Source: Acanthochromis polyacanthus (Eukaryota > Chordata > Actinopteri > Pomacentridae). Taken from it: a DNA stretch of 64,000 bases. Below, one piece after another: positions 1-50,651 of the stretch. The translations under genes and the position numbers were made by a program. The stretch covers positions 40,711,474 to 40,775,473 of the forward strand of contig NC_067113.1 in assembly GCF_021347895.1 (NCBI RefSeq), written 5' to 3'. Under the pieces are notes generated by a model. The model was not told the origin of the DNA and did not search any database. It was given only the letters and a program-made list of their open reading frames with translations. Within the stretch, counting starts at the first letter, position 1. Each line of letters opens with the position of its first letter.

Positions 1-1226
<1,226 letters not shown>

Positions 1227-1227
1227 A

Positions 1228-1275
1228 TACAAACAGTCACACTCACATTCACACTGACAGACAATTTAGAGCAAG
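1228..1275 (-). repeat. SINE fragment interrupted by the Tc1 insertion
   Basis: CACACTCACATTCACACTGA and CAATTTAGAG match the body of the SINE copies at 46.7 and 60.4 kb in the same orientation. The fragment begins where the Tc1 end stops. Confidence 0.5.
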
Positions 1276-1620
1276 GGTATCAAACAAACGGCCCGCGGGA
1301 CGACTTTGTCAAGTGTAGAAATTACAGAGAAGACATTAACTGTTAACTGCAATCCGTAAAACCAAATTTAAAATAATTTCTAGCCCTTGACAGGTTGTTT
1401 AGTTCGTAAAGTAAAATACTAAATTGCTTATTGTTCGTTTGTCTTTTTTGTCTTGTCTTTGTGGTTCACGGAGTGAAAATAAGACACATTATGGGGACAT
1501 GCGAGACTTTTTTCTTCAATAATTTACTGAAAAGCACACATTATTGGACCTTCAAAGCCATGAAGAAGTTTAGCAACTAGAAGCAAACAACTCAGACTTC
1601 TGAATCGAAAAAGTGAATAA
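1264..1620. repeat. Probable hAT-type dispersed repeat remnant
   Basis: GGGTATCAAACAAACGGCCC followed by AAGTGTAGAAATTACAGAG and CTAGCCCTTGACAGGTTG recalls a widespread fish repeat that starts near a GGTGTCAAAC end and is usually classed with hAT elements. Assignment is from memory of that family; no terminal inverted repeat could be paired here. Confidence 0.35.
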
Positions 1621-1764
1621 TCCATTTAATATTTAACTATGTGCTGCATTTCAAAAGAGCACAATATGTGCTTTATAAATGTGTGAAGTAACTGCTCACT
1701 CTGAGGCTGTCAAATCATAGCGGCACAGTGAAGAATACACTAATAATCTGTGACATGTGGTGAC

Positions 1765-1945
1765 ACAGAGCAGCACAGCGGGGCAGCGGTTGCCTCACAT
1801 TGGGGCATGAAGCTGCTCTGTGTGGAGTTTGCATGTTCTCCCCATGCCTGGCTGATCCAAGATAGGTTAGCTACTAATTAAACTGTACTGTAGGTGTGAA
1901 TGGGAGCGTGCATGATTGTCTGCCTCTTTGTGTCAGTCCTAAAAG
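1765..1945 (+). repeat. tRNA-derived SINE, 5' part, degraded
   Basis: GCAGCACAGCGGGGCAGCGG then GTTGCCTCACA, GTGTGGAGTTTGCATGTTCT and TAGGTGTGAATGGGAGCGTG follow the order of the SINE seen elsewhere in inverse orientation. The stretch between the head and the body is shortened. Confidence 0.6.
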
Positions 1946-2885
1946 TGTTGCTTCTTGTCCTACGTCAACTTGGAAATGCTCCAGTTAATTGCATTTTTAA
2001 ACAGCAAATTTACATTTTTCACTGCAAGTAAGCTGCTTTTTTAGCAGATAAAACACAGCTTGTCAGTACTACATCTTTTCATTTATAAATTAAGGAAATT
2101 AAAGCCTCCTAACACTCTGAAAATGATCCATGTGTTGCTTAGTTACTCCGGTAGAATTCAGTTTATTCTGCGTGAGCAAAAACAATCAAGTTTTCAGGCA
2201 ACATACTTTTTATTTTTTATCACCCTCACTAAAATGTGACGAGCTGGAGACGCAGCTCCGCCCTTGAAACATCGAAGCGAACGCAACACGACGACTCAAA
2301 AGCGGAATAAAGCTCAGGAGCAGTCACAATGTGGTGAAACGCGTCATTAAAATGCAGCATCACGTCAATCCAACCACAGCGAAAGCTGCTTCCTGCAACT
2401 CCAGCTTTACGTGTGTGTATATGCTCTGTGGCATACTGAGCGATCAAACCCTGTGTTGCTTTGATAGCTCACAGGTAAGCCGTCTTGCTCTTGTTTAACA
2501 GGCAGGAATTTAAACTGCAACTTTGGTTTGCTAATGTGAAGCTACAGCGAGGTTTCCCACAGCGATAGGAAGCATGCCAGCGCGGCATTTCCTTACACCA
2601 ACAAGTGCACAAATTGTTATCTCATGAGAAGAACAAAAAACAGTCAAAAAAAAGAAAAAGGAATTGTGTAAAATGTGGGGCACTGGGTGCAGGCAGAAGT
2701 ATGAGCTCAGAGCAGAGAGCAGAGTCTGACACTTCGTAAAGTGCCAGTGGGAGTCAGACAATTAGGATGGAAGTAAGGGCTGCAGAAGAGGCCAGGCATG
2801 AGTCAGACAGTAGCCTTTGGTGAGAGGAAATTGACAGAGAGGGCGGAATAGAGTGGGAAGAATTGGATTGGTGAGAAAAGCTTGT

Positions 2886-2887
<2 letters not shown>

Positions 2888-2942
<55 letters not shown>

Positions 2943-2954
2943 TGTGTGTGTGTG
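2888..2954. repeat. (GT)n microsatellite
   Basis: About 67 bp of nearly pure GT/AC repeat with one A interruption near its end. Confidence 0.95.
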
Positions 2955-3479
2955 GGGAGGCGGTAATAATGAGAGCAGGGAGGCCGCCGTTCACACAAGG
3001 AAGCGCCGTCCCACTCTGCAGGCTCGCGGCTACAAAGGTAAAGCATCCCGAACACGGAGCAGAGAGCAACAGCAAAGAGTGTGTTTTCTGAGGAGGCCTC
3101 AGTGTAATTACTCAGAGATTAGTGCTTCAGTTTTCTGACTGATTAAACCTGTTTCCTGAATCATTACAGGACAAGAATGGGAGCAGTGAACAGGAGAGGC
3201 AAGAGAGAAACAAGGGGAGATGACAGAGGAATAGAAGAAAGGTAACCCTGCAAACTTATTTTGCAACTCAGTAAAGTGTTTTAAAGTTGCTTTGTGCTGC
3301 ATTAACCGTGCCCTTTAAAACCAGGGAGGGGGGGGGCAAAGGTGGCATCTTTGAGTGCCTTGTTTTGTCTGGTCAATAGTGCAAAACCTTCTAAAACAGC
3401 AGCTAAGTCTCACACTTGGTAAGCAGGAAAATGTCTGACATTTCTGCATTTCAGTCAAAAATTAGATATATTTCTTCAG

Positions 3480-3975
3480 CATTTATTACTTTGGTGGGTT
3501 TGAAAGGCACGTTATATTTTATTATCAGAACTGGAAACTGTAAAAACAGAAAAAAATGTTGAATTTTCAACCTTCAAACAGTCATTGAAGCAATCATATG
3601 TGACCTCTCATTCCATCAGCAAAATTAACCAAATCTAAGCTTAAAATCGTAATATTTAATCTCCTTAATGCCTTTAATGAACTGTTTGACCAGATTCTGA
3701 AGAAAAAACAAACAGAAAAACCTTCTGTGTTCTTCAGTGACTGATTCAGCTGTGACAAATAATTCTTGGACTTTTTGACTGAACTGGGTTGAACTGCAGG
3801 CTGTGTTTACACAAGTATAGAAACAAATTAAAAATGTAAGTAGATAAGTACCTAAAGCATGTCGAGTCACCATTTCTAACAGCACTGCAACATTAGTGAG
3901 TGCTTGAAAAAAAAAAAAAGAATTTCCCTCTACTTCTGTCCATGGCTGTGCTGTTTGAAGTTCGACAGAAACAGA
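3480..3975 (+). repeat. Four-copy interspersed repeat, copy 1
   Basis: It shares ordered blocks with the copies near 5.3, 7.6 and 21.4 kb: GAAAGGCAC, ACCAAATCTAAGCTTAAA, GGTTGAACTGCAGGCTGTGT, ACAAATTA, and a final TCTGTCCATGGCTGTGCTGT. The copy runs to within about 20 bp of the MAGI2 PDZ4 donor. Confidence 0.7.
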
Positions 3976-3993
3976 GCGTTCATGCTTTCCCAC

Positions 3994-39952
<35,959 letters not shown>

Positions 39953-41261
39953 CTGCAAGAAAACAACAGCAGGGAGAGAACAATAATGAAGAGCTTGTTT
40001 ATTCAATGAACTTGCAGCAGTATATTGATCTGGCATGAAAACATCTTCGCGGCGGGATTAGTTTACGGGATCATTTTACTGTCGGTAATTACCGAGAATT
40101 AGATTTGTACTGTTAACATGTTGACTGGAAGGATTGTTGTTCCTTCTCAGCAGGCTGTGCGTTCAGACTCGGGAGTGTTTTTTTTTTAAAAATCTCATCT
40201 TTTGTAAAAAATTAATGGCAACACGACACGAGATAAATAAAACAACCGAGTCTTCTCGGCAACTTGCGACACTGATTGATTTAAAGAGGCTATTGGCTCT
40301 TTAAAGCTGCGCATCAAACGCGGGCCTTCGCCGAGAAAGCGCCGCAAAATAACCCCAAATATTGATAGATCTAGTGGCAGAATTTAAATCAATAAAATAT
40401 TCATGCCCTGCATCCTCTCCGAGCTGTAAATATTGGGTTTTGATGTGGGAACTTTGCATAGATTAACTTCACAGCCTCAACTCGTACATGTTTCTGCTGG
40501 TTTTACAGTTCGTCTCCAAGTTTCCAACAGTAAATAGCACATGACTGGCAGTGACAGACACATGAAACAACACAACACTTGAGATGGGAATCTGATTGAC
40601 ACATCCAAGTACAAATGACAGAGCTTGAAATAAAGTCCAAAATTAAGTGTGCACAACGACATAGAGAGTCTATGTGTGCAAAAAGCACTTTTCACTCCAA
40701 TCCTTGAACAAAATGAGTCAAATATTTGCATATAATCACTAATATCATGACTTGATTTCTGTCATGACACTGAATCGGGACGGATTGGCATGCTTTTTGG
40801 GAAGACAGTTGCAAATAAATATAATTTATCCACATTTGTCAAGCAAATGCCAGCCTTCGATCTGTCAAACTGCTAAAAAAGTAGGAAGACTAGTTTTGAA
40901 AAATCCTGCAAATGTCACAGTCTGTTTTTGGTCATGCTTCTGTCACAGGAGTACTTCATGGTAACTAAATTGCTTCACAAACGGGAGCGGTTTAGCATGA
41001 GGGTTGCAGTTTTCAGGCCAACTGATTGGTTGATTTGTTCTCATCTGACCAAATTCTCTCAGGTCAAACAACCGCTGGTGCATGACTTGTGGCTAGCACA
41101 CAGAGTGAATTCAGTGCAACATGACCATTTTTGTTGATATGGGGAAAAGATGCAGATTTTCTTCTCCTCAACCAATCGATTAGTAAAAGATTCTTGGTCT
41201 GTGCACCACACTACCGCCTTCAAATAAAGACTAAAGCCAGGTTCAGAGTATGCTCTCAATT

Positions 41262-41578
41262 GCAATGCAAACATATTAATGCTAAGCTGTCGTATATACC
41301 AACATAATGTCAGCCCGTTAGCATGCTAATCAGCAAATAGGTTGTGAACCACAGCATAAGACAAATTGAAATTTTGATCTGGCAATGTCACTTAGATGAA
41401 AGACCAGGGAAGCACCAAAGATTTTATAATTTATACGAGTATGAATCTTTGCCAAATGTCATAGTAATCCATCTAATAGTTGTTGAGGAATATCGCTCTC
41501 AAGCAATGAACAGATGTATAAAATTCCTTAGTAATCCATCAATGAGATTTTGGGACATTTTACTTTGAACCAAAGTGA
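41262..41578. repeat. Dispersed fish repeat remnant
   Basis: TTAGCATGCTAATCAGCAAA, GACAAATTGAAATTTTGATC, AGATGAAAGACCAGGGAAGC, CCAAATGTCATAGTAATCCA and TCTAATAGTTGTTGAGGAAT keep the order of a common fish repeat. Its class is unknown to me. Confidence 0.5.
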
Positions 41579-42528
41579 TGAATTCTCTCACTAACCTACA
41601 ACTACCTGCCACAGTAAAGAGCTTTAACTTATCCCACAAAGTAGCCTGGAACTTTTCAACAGCTCTGTCTGACTGCAAAGTCGCAGGTATTTCTGCTACC
41701 TCAGCTCCTTTCTGTATGTGGATGGTACTGCAGTATGTGCTACTTTTGTTCTCAGTGATCACAGCTCATCCTTCTCCAAACCCTGACAGTCATCAGTCAT
41801 CCTGGACTGGACTGTCAAAGTTGCCCTCTCCTCTTTCCTCTGCCTCCAGCTCAGAACACAGCTTTTAAAAAAAAGAAGAAGAAAGAAAGAAACATATCTA
41901 GGAGTTTTCCCTTTGCTTTCCAGGATATGAGCAATTAGCACTTAAGGCAAATTCCCACATGTAGTGTTTTAGCATAATAGTGTAATCATTCAAAGCTAAG
42001 TTGGGCGCATACTGTGAGAGGCTGCAGCTGAAATAGCATCTAAGCTGCATCTAGCACAGAGCTCAGGGACGGTGCGTTCAAGTGCTGCTTGGCTTAGCCT
42101 CAGACTAGCTTTGATTGGTGACAATGCAAAGTTAATCAGGATGAGAGCAGAGATAACAGCGAAGAAAACGCTTCCAATCAGAAAGGGAAGCAACCAGAGG
42201 GAGCGCTGAAGCACCTCGGGCTCCTGAAGACCCTGCGGCTGCTTGAAGATCACAGCTGCAGCTTGTGAGAGAGACACAATGCCCTGTGTGGTCATCTATT
42301 TAATAATACTCCTTGACCTAGTTTACAGACTCAACAGTGCAGCATCCCAACCCTCCTGGTCCTCCCATGCGAGAGGGGGAAGATAGCAACAATGCTGGTG
42401 TACCGTTTGTGCACGTGCCGTATGCTGCTCTGAACCCCTGCCCCCATCCCCTCAAAACAAACGATTAAAGTTTCAGTAGGATGCACTATTTTTTGCCTGC
42501 ACACTCACTAAAATGCATATTTGCCCCA

Positions 42529-42562
42529 CGCGCACACACACACACACACACACGCACACACA
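42529..42562. repeat. (CA)n microsatellite
   Basis: CGCGCACACACACACACACA and further CA units, about 34 bp. Confidence 0.9.
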
Positions 42563-42788
42563 TATGGTTGTGAGTGATATAACAGAGTGCTGCGAGCAGC
42601 TTGACAGCCCACGGGAATACCTCCTGTGAACACTGCAACATTCCTTAGCCCATCTCCACTCATTAAATATGAAAGAGAATGTTTCATGTTCTCACCTTTA
42701 CAGGGTGCTACACACACATGCACATACATACAGATTATGGTACTTACTTTTCACGCGCACTAACCCCTCCTCTATCACTTTGCATATG

Positions 42789-42812
42789 CACACACACACA
42801 CACACACACACA
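42789..42812. repeat. (CA)n microsatellite
   Basis: About 24 bp of CA repeat. Confidence 0.9.
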
Positions 42813-45800
42813 AATACAGCAGATCAAAGGGCTGTCATGTATCTCAGCAGTCTTCTAATGAAAAGCTTTTCTATTAAAACGTCCAAAAAAAAAAAAAAAA
42901 GAGCCGCAGGAAGCCTGAAATTCCTCTGCTTTCAGTAACAAGAAGGACGCAGATGGACTCTATAAAACACCCTCTTTAAGGGTAATTGCACTTTATAACA
43001 ACTCTGGTCTCATTTTCATCCTTTCGACTGTAATTTCTGCCAGTTAACGGTGCGCTCATCAAATCAAAAGCTAAAAGTCTAGCGAATAAAAGACACAAGT
43101 GGTCAGATGATCAGACAGATTGGAATAACTGGAAAGAATCAGATGTTGACAATAAATCTTTCAAACCTCGATTGCTTATGTTTCTTGCCTTGATGCTTTA
43201 TTTTTTTGAGCAAAACTGCTATGTTTCCGAACCTCAGTTAGAGAAACCGTTCAAGATTTTGTGAAAAAGACTGATACCCCGTTGTGTATGGAGCTAAAGC
43301 TAGGAGGTGATTAGCATGCTAGCTCATTTACAGGTGTGAGTTAATGCTAGACTTAATGCTAAGCTAAGCTAATTACCACTGAACAGTGGCTGCACGATCT
43401 GAGGAAAATCTGCAATGTGTGACACGAATGTTCAATACTGCAATAACAATACCACGATATAGAAATATAAAAGTGAATTCACTATACAGCTACTACCCTC
43501 TGTCGTTCAGCTAAATAGATACACAATAATCAATTCCTCCTGAACAAAGAAATGATTTCAAACATGCTTTAATTAAACAAACTGTACTGTGAAAGCCCAA
43601 CCGGTTGAAAATAATAGTAATTTAAATAAGACATTGAATTTAATTCCCTCCGATCGCTTTAAAATATTTTCTCTTCAGTTTAACAAAACATTTCTTTATA
43701 TCCTCCTCGCTCCTTTCTAGCAGCCGCCACCAAAATGACATTAATTAATCTGAGGGTAACTGAATGCTAGCCGGGGCTTCACCTGCTGGGTTAAATGGTG
43801 TCAATGCACCTGATCAGTCAAATATCCACTTTCTGAGTCTGAATGCACTGTGTGTGCAAAAAGAGTCATTTTTCTTATTCACTGCATATTAGGCTGTCTT
43901 TCACATTGAATGAAAATGTGACATTAATCAGAAAAACCACAAATGACGACTGAAGAATAATGAAAACCTCGGAAATGTTGTGTGAAAGTAGTTGGTTTTG
44001 AATTCAGATGTTTATTTTGCATTTGTAAGATGTTTAATATGAACTGCGGAGAGTAAAAGACAGCAAAAGAGAGTAGGAGCGTGACACGCAACAAATGGTC
44101 AAGTCAGCTGGGAACTGAACTCTGATGCCCGCATGATTTGCAGCCCAACCTCTCCGTTATCAGGCAGCACCGGGTTAGCTGCTTATTTCTGAGAAAATGA
44201 ACGCTCTTTCAGGAGTTACATGCTCTCACTTTAATGAGGCCGCTTGCTGTAAGAGAATGACATGACAGCGTTATCGATCTTTGAGCATTTCCCAAAAGGA
44301 CAAACCATTTTCAGTAGGCCGATAAAATATAATAACTGATAAAAACGAAGGGCAAAACGATGTCTTACTTCTCTGGAACCATTTCTGACAGGGCGCTATT
44401 GTTTCATTACTACAAAATAGACTTCATGAGCAATAATGATAATAATGCGCTTTACTGATACAGCCTTTACTAATCTGATTTGACCAGTAGTTCAAGGACG
44501 TGTTGGTAAAATCTGTGTTAATCATTTTTCTGCATTGTTACTGTCGTGTATTTACTATTACCTTAAGATGTTTCACTGGTGCAATGGCTGCAGTGCCTCA
44601 CCTACACATAAACACACACACTACAATGGCGTTTCTTTCACTGAGCAGTGTGTTGATAAATGCTGAACTTAGGAGGATTGTCTCTTTGCTCGCTCTCTTT
44701 TGTCTGGCTCCACTGAGAGCAGTCCATAACCTCTCTGTCAGCAGCCTGCAATGGAGTACTAACTCCCAGGGACGAGGCGAGAAAGAGTGTGTATGTGTGC
44801 CGTACAAAGCCGACGCCGCTTATCGCTGCCATGCTGCATGCGTCCGTGAAGGAAATGTCAAGCCGGCGTGGATTTTTCAGGTAGGAGCTCTTATGATGGG
44901 GCCCTGAAGCGAGCGGGAAAATGTTTACGACTTCTCGTCGTGCCACAGCATCCACCCTGCAGTCACAGGTGGAGGGCCTCTTACCACCAGCAGGAGGCAT
45001 CCTGGCATCTTCCCCACATTTTCTCCCACCAGTAGCACTCAATATCTCTCTCCGGCACCTTATTTCCCCGTGTTTCCATCTCGTCATCCCTAAAGTGGCC
45101 TCTCATCCCACATTCTCATATGCAGGATTTCTGAAAAGGCCTTTTTTTTTTTTTTGGAAGTGGAGTTTCATGCTCACTCTCTTTTGCATTTTTTATTCTG
45201 CTTTTTCTAATTCGGTCTTCGGACCAGGGTGGCGAACCGCACAGCCCTCAGACACTGCAGAGACTTACCCGTGTCCCGTTTCCATTTTCCCCCCTTTTCT
45301 TTCATTTCTTCCACCTTTTGAAAAGCAAACAGGCTGAACCGAATCATTTTCGGTGCCTCGAGCCCTTTGTAGTCACCAAAAATTAAAGTCCCTTCCTGCT
45401 GGATAGTGCACCGCGCCGGGCTTCATTTATCATGCCACCAGTGAATGCAGCCCACATTCAAGCAATGAGAAAAACTTCTCTCCGCTGATTTATTAAAGTT
45501 TCTACTGGTCAACACGGGCACAAAAAAAGCTACTGAATGAAGATACGATTTTGAAAAAATAAGGCTTTGGGAGCGCTCAATTGGCTGCACAGTTCAATGA
45601 GATATAAAATCTACTGTATAGGCTTCTGAAGGAATAAATGGAGTTCAGCGGGCTGTTGTTGTGACGGGTTCATACTGGCCTACTGCAGATACAATTCTTT
45701 ATAAGTACAGTCCAACCTCAATTATCTAAACTTCAAACCTGAGCTGGAAAGTTTCTGAAATGCCACCGTGGACAAAAGAAGCTGTCACTGAGTTACAATA

Positions 45801-46364
45801 CTGCCTTTAATTATCTTTCTGTTCTGAAATGTCATTGTATTCACAGACACATTGTTCTGGAGTTAAGTGCTTTGGGTGTTATCAATCTCACAGTAACATC
45901 AGGGAGGCTTCTGACTGAGCCTAAATTTATTGTGCAATATAACAGTGACCACAAATAACAAAGTACCTCTCTGATTAAAGTTGATTTAACAAAGAAAACT
46001 CATCTCAGTGCATCAAAGTCGTATTTTTAGGCTTCCGATTTTTTGTGAATAATCCCTTTGTTATTTAAAATAGCTTCAATGTACTACACCACACTGTTTT
46101 TTTCCCTTTAGAATGGGCAGATTGATAAAGTTCTTGTCCATTTCTCCACTCAACGCTCCATACTTACTGTATCTCAAGCACACCAGCTCACCTACCGCTC
46201 AGATCGCTGTGTATGAAACCCTGTACACTGCAAGACATTGCAGTTTAGCCATGGTGTTAACTGTTTAATTTCTTCATTATGTATCTTTTAACGTACAAAT
46301 ATACCACATGGACATGTCAACAAGGTAAAAAGCTCGATTTTTCTCCAGAACAACTCTTTAAATA

Positions 46365-46515
46365 CTATGTTTAGGGACAAGAAGAGGAAGTCCTGTAACA
46401 GACAGCATAGTTCTGACAGAGCCCTGATCTCACCTACCAAATACCTGAAGAAGTGTACGCAAGTGCATGGAGGTGGACTCGTGCTGTTTTAAAAGCAAAA
46501 AGTGACCACAGCAAA
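46365..46515 (+). pseudogene. Second remnant of the Tc1-like family seen at 38.2 kb
   Basis: GACAAGAAGAGGAAGTCCTG corresponds to the DKEEEVLQ stretch. Then ACCAAATACCTGAAGAAGTG and GACTCGTGCTGTTTTAAAAG correspond to the end of the same transposase (LPAEFLEKLCASV ... AVLKAK). The catalytic block between them is deleted. Confidence 0.45.
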
Positions 46516-46545
46516 TAATGAGTATTCTTCTATTTAGAATTCTGC

Positions 46546-46905
46546 ACATTCCATCCATCCATCCATTCTCTATACACTGCTTTATCCTCACTAGGGTTGC
46601 GTGGGTGCTGGAGTCTATCCCAGCTGACTCTGGTGAAGGCAGGGGACACCCTGGACAGGTCGCCAGTCTGTCACAGGGCTACATATACAGACAAACAATC
46701 ACACTCGCATTCACACCTACGGGCAATTTAGAGTTATCAATTAACTTCAGCATATTTTTGGACTGTGGGAGGAAGCCGGAGTACCCGGAGAAAACCCACG
46801 CATGCACAGGGAGAACATGCAAACTCCATGCAGAAAGATCCCAGGCCCAGGCCGGGACTTGAACCAGGGATCTTCTTGCGGCAAGGCGACATTAGGTGTA
46901 TTTAA
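46546..46905 (-). repeat. tRNA-derived SINE, nearly full body with ATCC tail
   Basis: On the plus strand it runs CATCCATCCATCCATTC, GCTGGAGTCTATCCCAGCTG, ACACCCTGGACAGGTCGCCA, TTTTTGGACTGTGGGAGGAA, AACATGCAAACTCCATGCAG and GACTTGAACCAGGGATC (inverse B box). The A-box part of the head is lost near 46900. The (GGAT)n 3' tail lies at the low-coordinate end. Confidence 0.75.
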
Positions 46906-47061
46906 GTTTACATTTTCAATTTCAATAGTTCGTTAGTTTAACTGAATCTTAGGTGTACTTCAAAATAAAATTTAAAAATGCAGGCAATTTTAGAGCAACT
47001 ATTTGGTCATGCGTCTTTACAGTACTGTGTAACCAAGTAGCACCATCTGGGGTTAAAACAT

Positions 47062-47475
47062 AGAGCCAACATGGAAGCACTATAAACTGCACTTCCTTGA
47101 ATGTCCACTTGAGGCTGGCTCCAAACGTGAGTCATTCCCCATAGACGCCCATGTTAAAATCTTAAGCTTTACATCATAAATTAAGCCGTTTACAGCCTGG
47201 TAAAAAATAACGGCTTTAGTCTCTATAGCTTATGTTCCCATTAACACCAACTCTTCAAGGAGTGAACTGTTATATAACCTAACAGTTTCAGTTGTATTAA
47301 GGCATAAGATTATTCATGACTGGGTGCGTGGCAGCTTTGATGCTGTCACAGGACAGTTCATGACCTGCCTTCGCTCAACTCCACCTCTTTGCTAATTTTT
47401 GGATTAGCCAAGAGTTAGATGGAGTCAGGGACCACTGAGCATCGTAGGTGACGTCATGGAGGGTTCATCTATCCT
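47062..47475. repeat. Probable hAT-type non-autonomous element
   Basis: CACTATAAACTGCACTTCCT, CTTGAGGCTGGCTCCAAACG, CATAGACGCCCATGTTAAAA and, at the right, GTAGGTGACGTCATGGAGG match a widespread fish non-autonomous family. Clean ends and a target duplication could not be set. Confidence 0.5.
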
Positions 47476-49209
47476 GAATACCATCCAGGAGCAAATAAAT
47501 TGGCACTGGTTTAATAAAGATTGGTCCTTTTTCATTATGGAAACAAGCGACAGCCTGACTTGGGTGAGGTTCATGAGGTTTTTCACACAACAGCAAAACA
47601 AAGTAAATTTGGTCTTCTTAATGTCCAATGAGATGTGCAAGTATTCATTCCTGTTTAGCTAGCAACGTTTGAAACTTGTCCATGGACAAAAAACAAATCA
47701 GAAAATCACAGTTTACTTGTTTTTAGATCCATTTTAGATGAACGAGCAGCTCAACGACTAACGCATTGCATTTTCTGTCGCCTCTTTTATCAGCTGAATG
47801 TTTTTAATGTGAGGCAGCAGCAGTAATCCAGCTCTGATGCCGCTGTAGGAGAGCCAACAGTAAACACTGATATCAGCGAGATAAAGTTACAAACAATAAA
47901 GCTCTATTACATTCTGCTTCATTTCCTATGATTCCCTTGTGCCTCAGTAGGAAACTTGAATCCAGTGAGGGATGGCGCTCTCCACTCAGTGAATACGAAA
48001 TGTAAATACAGTGATATTAGGTGATACGGGGGGGGGGGGAAGCATCCAAAGGTCTATAAAACCAGCAAATGCCACCAGGTGAGAAAAGGTATTAGTTGAG
48101 GCATTATGTGTTCCCTGAGCAGAGAATGAACCTGCTGCCCACTTGCTCAACTGAGCATTAATACACTCAGACCACCTGTGAATTCAACTCCCACCATGTT
48201 CAAAATGATAAATAGTGGTGTTTGCAGAAAAATGAAGCTATTTGTTTTAAGATTACCCGAGGTTCTAGGTCTGCTGTGCAAATCAGCAGAAAGCTCGGTG
48301 GTGAAAACCTCAATTCTGAAACATCTAAAAAAAAAAAAAACCCTCACTTGTTCAACCGTAAAGAAACAAAGTGCTTCCTGAAGCTCTCTTTGAATCTTCT
48401 ACCTTTTTATACTCATCACTGTCAGTATTCTTCCCTGGATTCTTGTATAACAAAACAAAGAGAGCTAAAATTACTCAGACATGATATTTCCAGAAGATCT
48501 GCAGGTGATGATGAACTCAGACTCGATATTTCCTCAATCCTTCTAACCTATAATTCATAAACTCGGCTGCCTCTCCAATCAACAGTGAAACATTCTCCGC
48601 TTTTTGTAGCGATAATCACCACCCTGTCTGTCATAATCATCAAAAGCACAATCAAAGTCATAGGAAGGATGCTGTGTGCTTTGAAGGATGCTCACTGGCC
48701 CCGTCAGGTACAAATTTATCTGAGTCATGCTGGGCTTGTTGATGGGTAAACATGACTTTGAAGAGAAAGTCTCACCTGGAAGACAAGGGCAATTTACCAT
48801 CTTCTGTTTCACTACAGAGCGAGCGCGGCGGAGAATAAAAGATAGTTTAAGGAAAAGAGGCTGGAACAGCAGGGTTCGATTATCTTGTGTGCGGAGGCTG
48901 CTGACTAATTCTTTTCCCTTCATCATGAAGTGTGGCGATAATGTGCCAGGAAATACACCAATGTGCCAACAAAAGCACAAAGAATAAAACTGAGCACTGC
49001 AAATGTGTTATGAGGAAAGGAAGGCATTAAAGGTATTTGTTAACTCTCAAGCAAACACGCAATGGATTTTCTTAAGCAAAAACACATTAGGTGAATTGTG
49101 GGACTGCAGTGTTATTAGAAAGCATCAATCTGCACTGCTACCGCTTTGTAAATGAAGAAAAATAAGATTTAACATTGTGGCCGACACTGTTTTTCATTAG
49201 CTTTATTCA

Positions 49210-49700
49210 CAGATGGCAGATCAAGAGGCGTGTTGCCACAGCCAAAGATGCTTTGAACAGGTTAAAAAAAGACCATCCTTATGAATGGACACATCAGCAT
49301 GCCGACAAAACGAAGAATCCTCAGATATATGGATGCGAAACGTGGACAATATCAAACAATATGCAGAGTAGACTCCAGGCAATGGAATTGTGGCTCCAAC
49401 GAAGAATGCTAAAGATATTCTAGGTAGAAAGATCAACCAATGAAGAGATGCTTACGAGAGCAAATGTGAAAAGAACCATGATGGCAGCTGTCAAATCGAG
49501 AAGAAATTCATTCCTAGGGCATGTGATGAGGAGGAATAGTATAGAGAATCTTGTAATAACAGGCAAAATAGACGGGAAGAAAGCAAAATGACGCCAGAGA
49601 ATGAAATATATTCACAACATCAACACTGTACTATGTGTAATGTATGACAGAGAAAAGCGGAAAGGTATGGTTGTCAACACGATTACGCAAGACACCTAAG
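49210..49700 (+). mobile_element. LINE (RTE-like) fragment, C-terminal region
   Basis: A frame reads IYGCETWTISNNMQSRLQAM, then ELWLQRRMLKIF and a stop, then STNEEMLTRANVKRTMMAAV and RRNSFLGHVMRRNSIENLVI, then TGKIDGKK. The order YG-ETW, LQA-E-W--RRML, TNEEVL, FLGHVMR, GKI-G-R is the C-terminal end of RTE-like LINEs. The frame is broken, and a composite palindromic element begins about 70 bp further on. Confidence 0.7.
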
Positions 49701-49770
49701 AAGAATATTTCACCTTTTCAGTAGCATGACAATCATCAATACATGTATATAGCAATGCTCCTAATAGACT

Positions 49771-50322
49771 TACATCCCCTGTCAAAAGTTTTAGGACACG
49801 TTCTCATTCAAATAAAGTAGAACCTGTCCTGCAACTTTTGACAGGGGGTGTATCTACCAGATTTGGTACACATATGCAGCACATCAGACTGAACAAAAAA
49901 GTCAGTGACAGCCACATTCCAAACCCAACAGGAAGTGAACTATTTTGCATTGAATGTCAGATTTTGCCCATTTTTCATCTTTTTCTAGAGCGAACTCCTG
50001 CTAGGGGGAAACTCCAATTCACCTCAAATTGGGCCAGTACATACAGGAGGCCTTAATGATCCAAAGTTACTAAAAGCTTTTTCCAAAGTCAAAGGGCGTG
50101 TCCGTGGCGGTCTCTGGAATTTTGATCCTTCGCCATGAAATTTCAAATGCTGTGTAAATGCCCTGAACATGCTCCAATCTGCCTGAAACTTTACATGTAT
50201 GACCAGAGTCCTGCCCTGATCACATCCACATGATGAAATACACCCCCTGTAAAGAGTTGTAGGACAGGTTCTACTTTATTTGAATGAGACAGTGTCCTCA
50301 AACATTTGACAGGGGGTGTGTA
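49771..50322. mobile_element. Composite element with palindromic ends, copy 1 (552 bp)
   Basis: Both ends are copies of the 82-bp palindrome seen alone at 9482: 49771-49852 and 50239-50322, each running from a CACCCCCTGTCAAAAGT-like end to its inverse. The 386-bp middle starts TCTACCAGATTTGGTACACA and ends near ATCACATCCACATGATGAA. TA flanks both sides. The second copy at 54403 is nearly identical in the middle. No protein is encoded, so a transposase must have come from elsewhere. Confidence 0.8.
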
Positions 50323-50651
50323 CATCAATGTTTCTCTCTTGTCACTGAAGAAACCTCAAAAGTTCATCTACTTGTATCAAAATTTCATTTTTAGAAGTTT
50401 TTGTTTCAATGAAACAATCCCCTTCATGTCTAAAACGGGTTAAAAAAATAAACCCATTGTTGCTTTTTCTAGAATGCCCAGATCTGCTGCATCCTTTATC
50501 TCCACCCTTCGACTACTTGCTGCAGTTCCAGCTCATCAGTTCAACTAGAACTCGATGTACTCCACGATACATAAAGCAAAGTTGTAGCATTGAAGCAACG
50601 CTAGCATATGTTTGACCTTGGAAAACGATTCAGAAGAAGAAGGACACAAAA

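Noticed and set aside
2762..3138. Frames of about 85-97 codons containing His-Thr or Val-Cys repeats
   Set aside because: They are translations of the GT microsatellite.
41996..42295. A 99-codon minus frame with a hydrophobic stretch (LLPFLIGSVFFAVISALILI)
   Set aside because: It looks like a transmembrane segment, but the DNA recalls a dispersed fish repeat with TTAGCTT/AGCTAAG text. No flanking splice sites or homology were recognised.
44500..45337. Overlapping frames of 135-149 codons on both strands
   Set aside because: No recognisable motifs, and frames are open on both strands over the same DNA. No splice sites in phase with MAGI2 were noticed.
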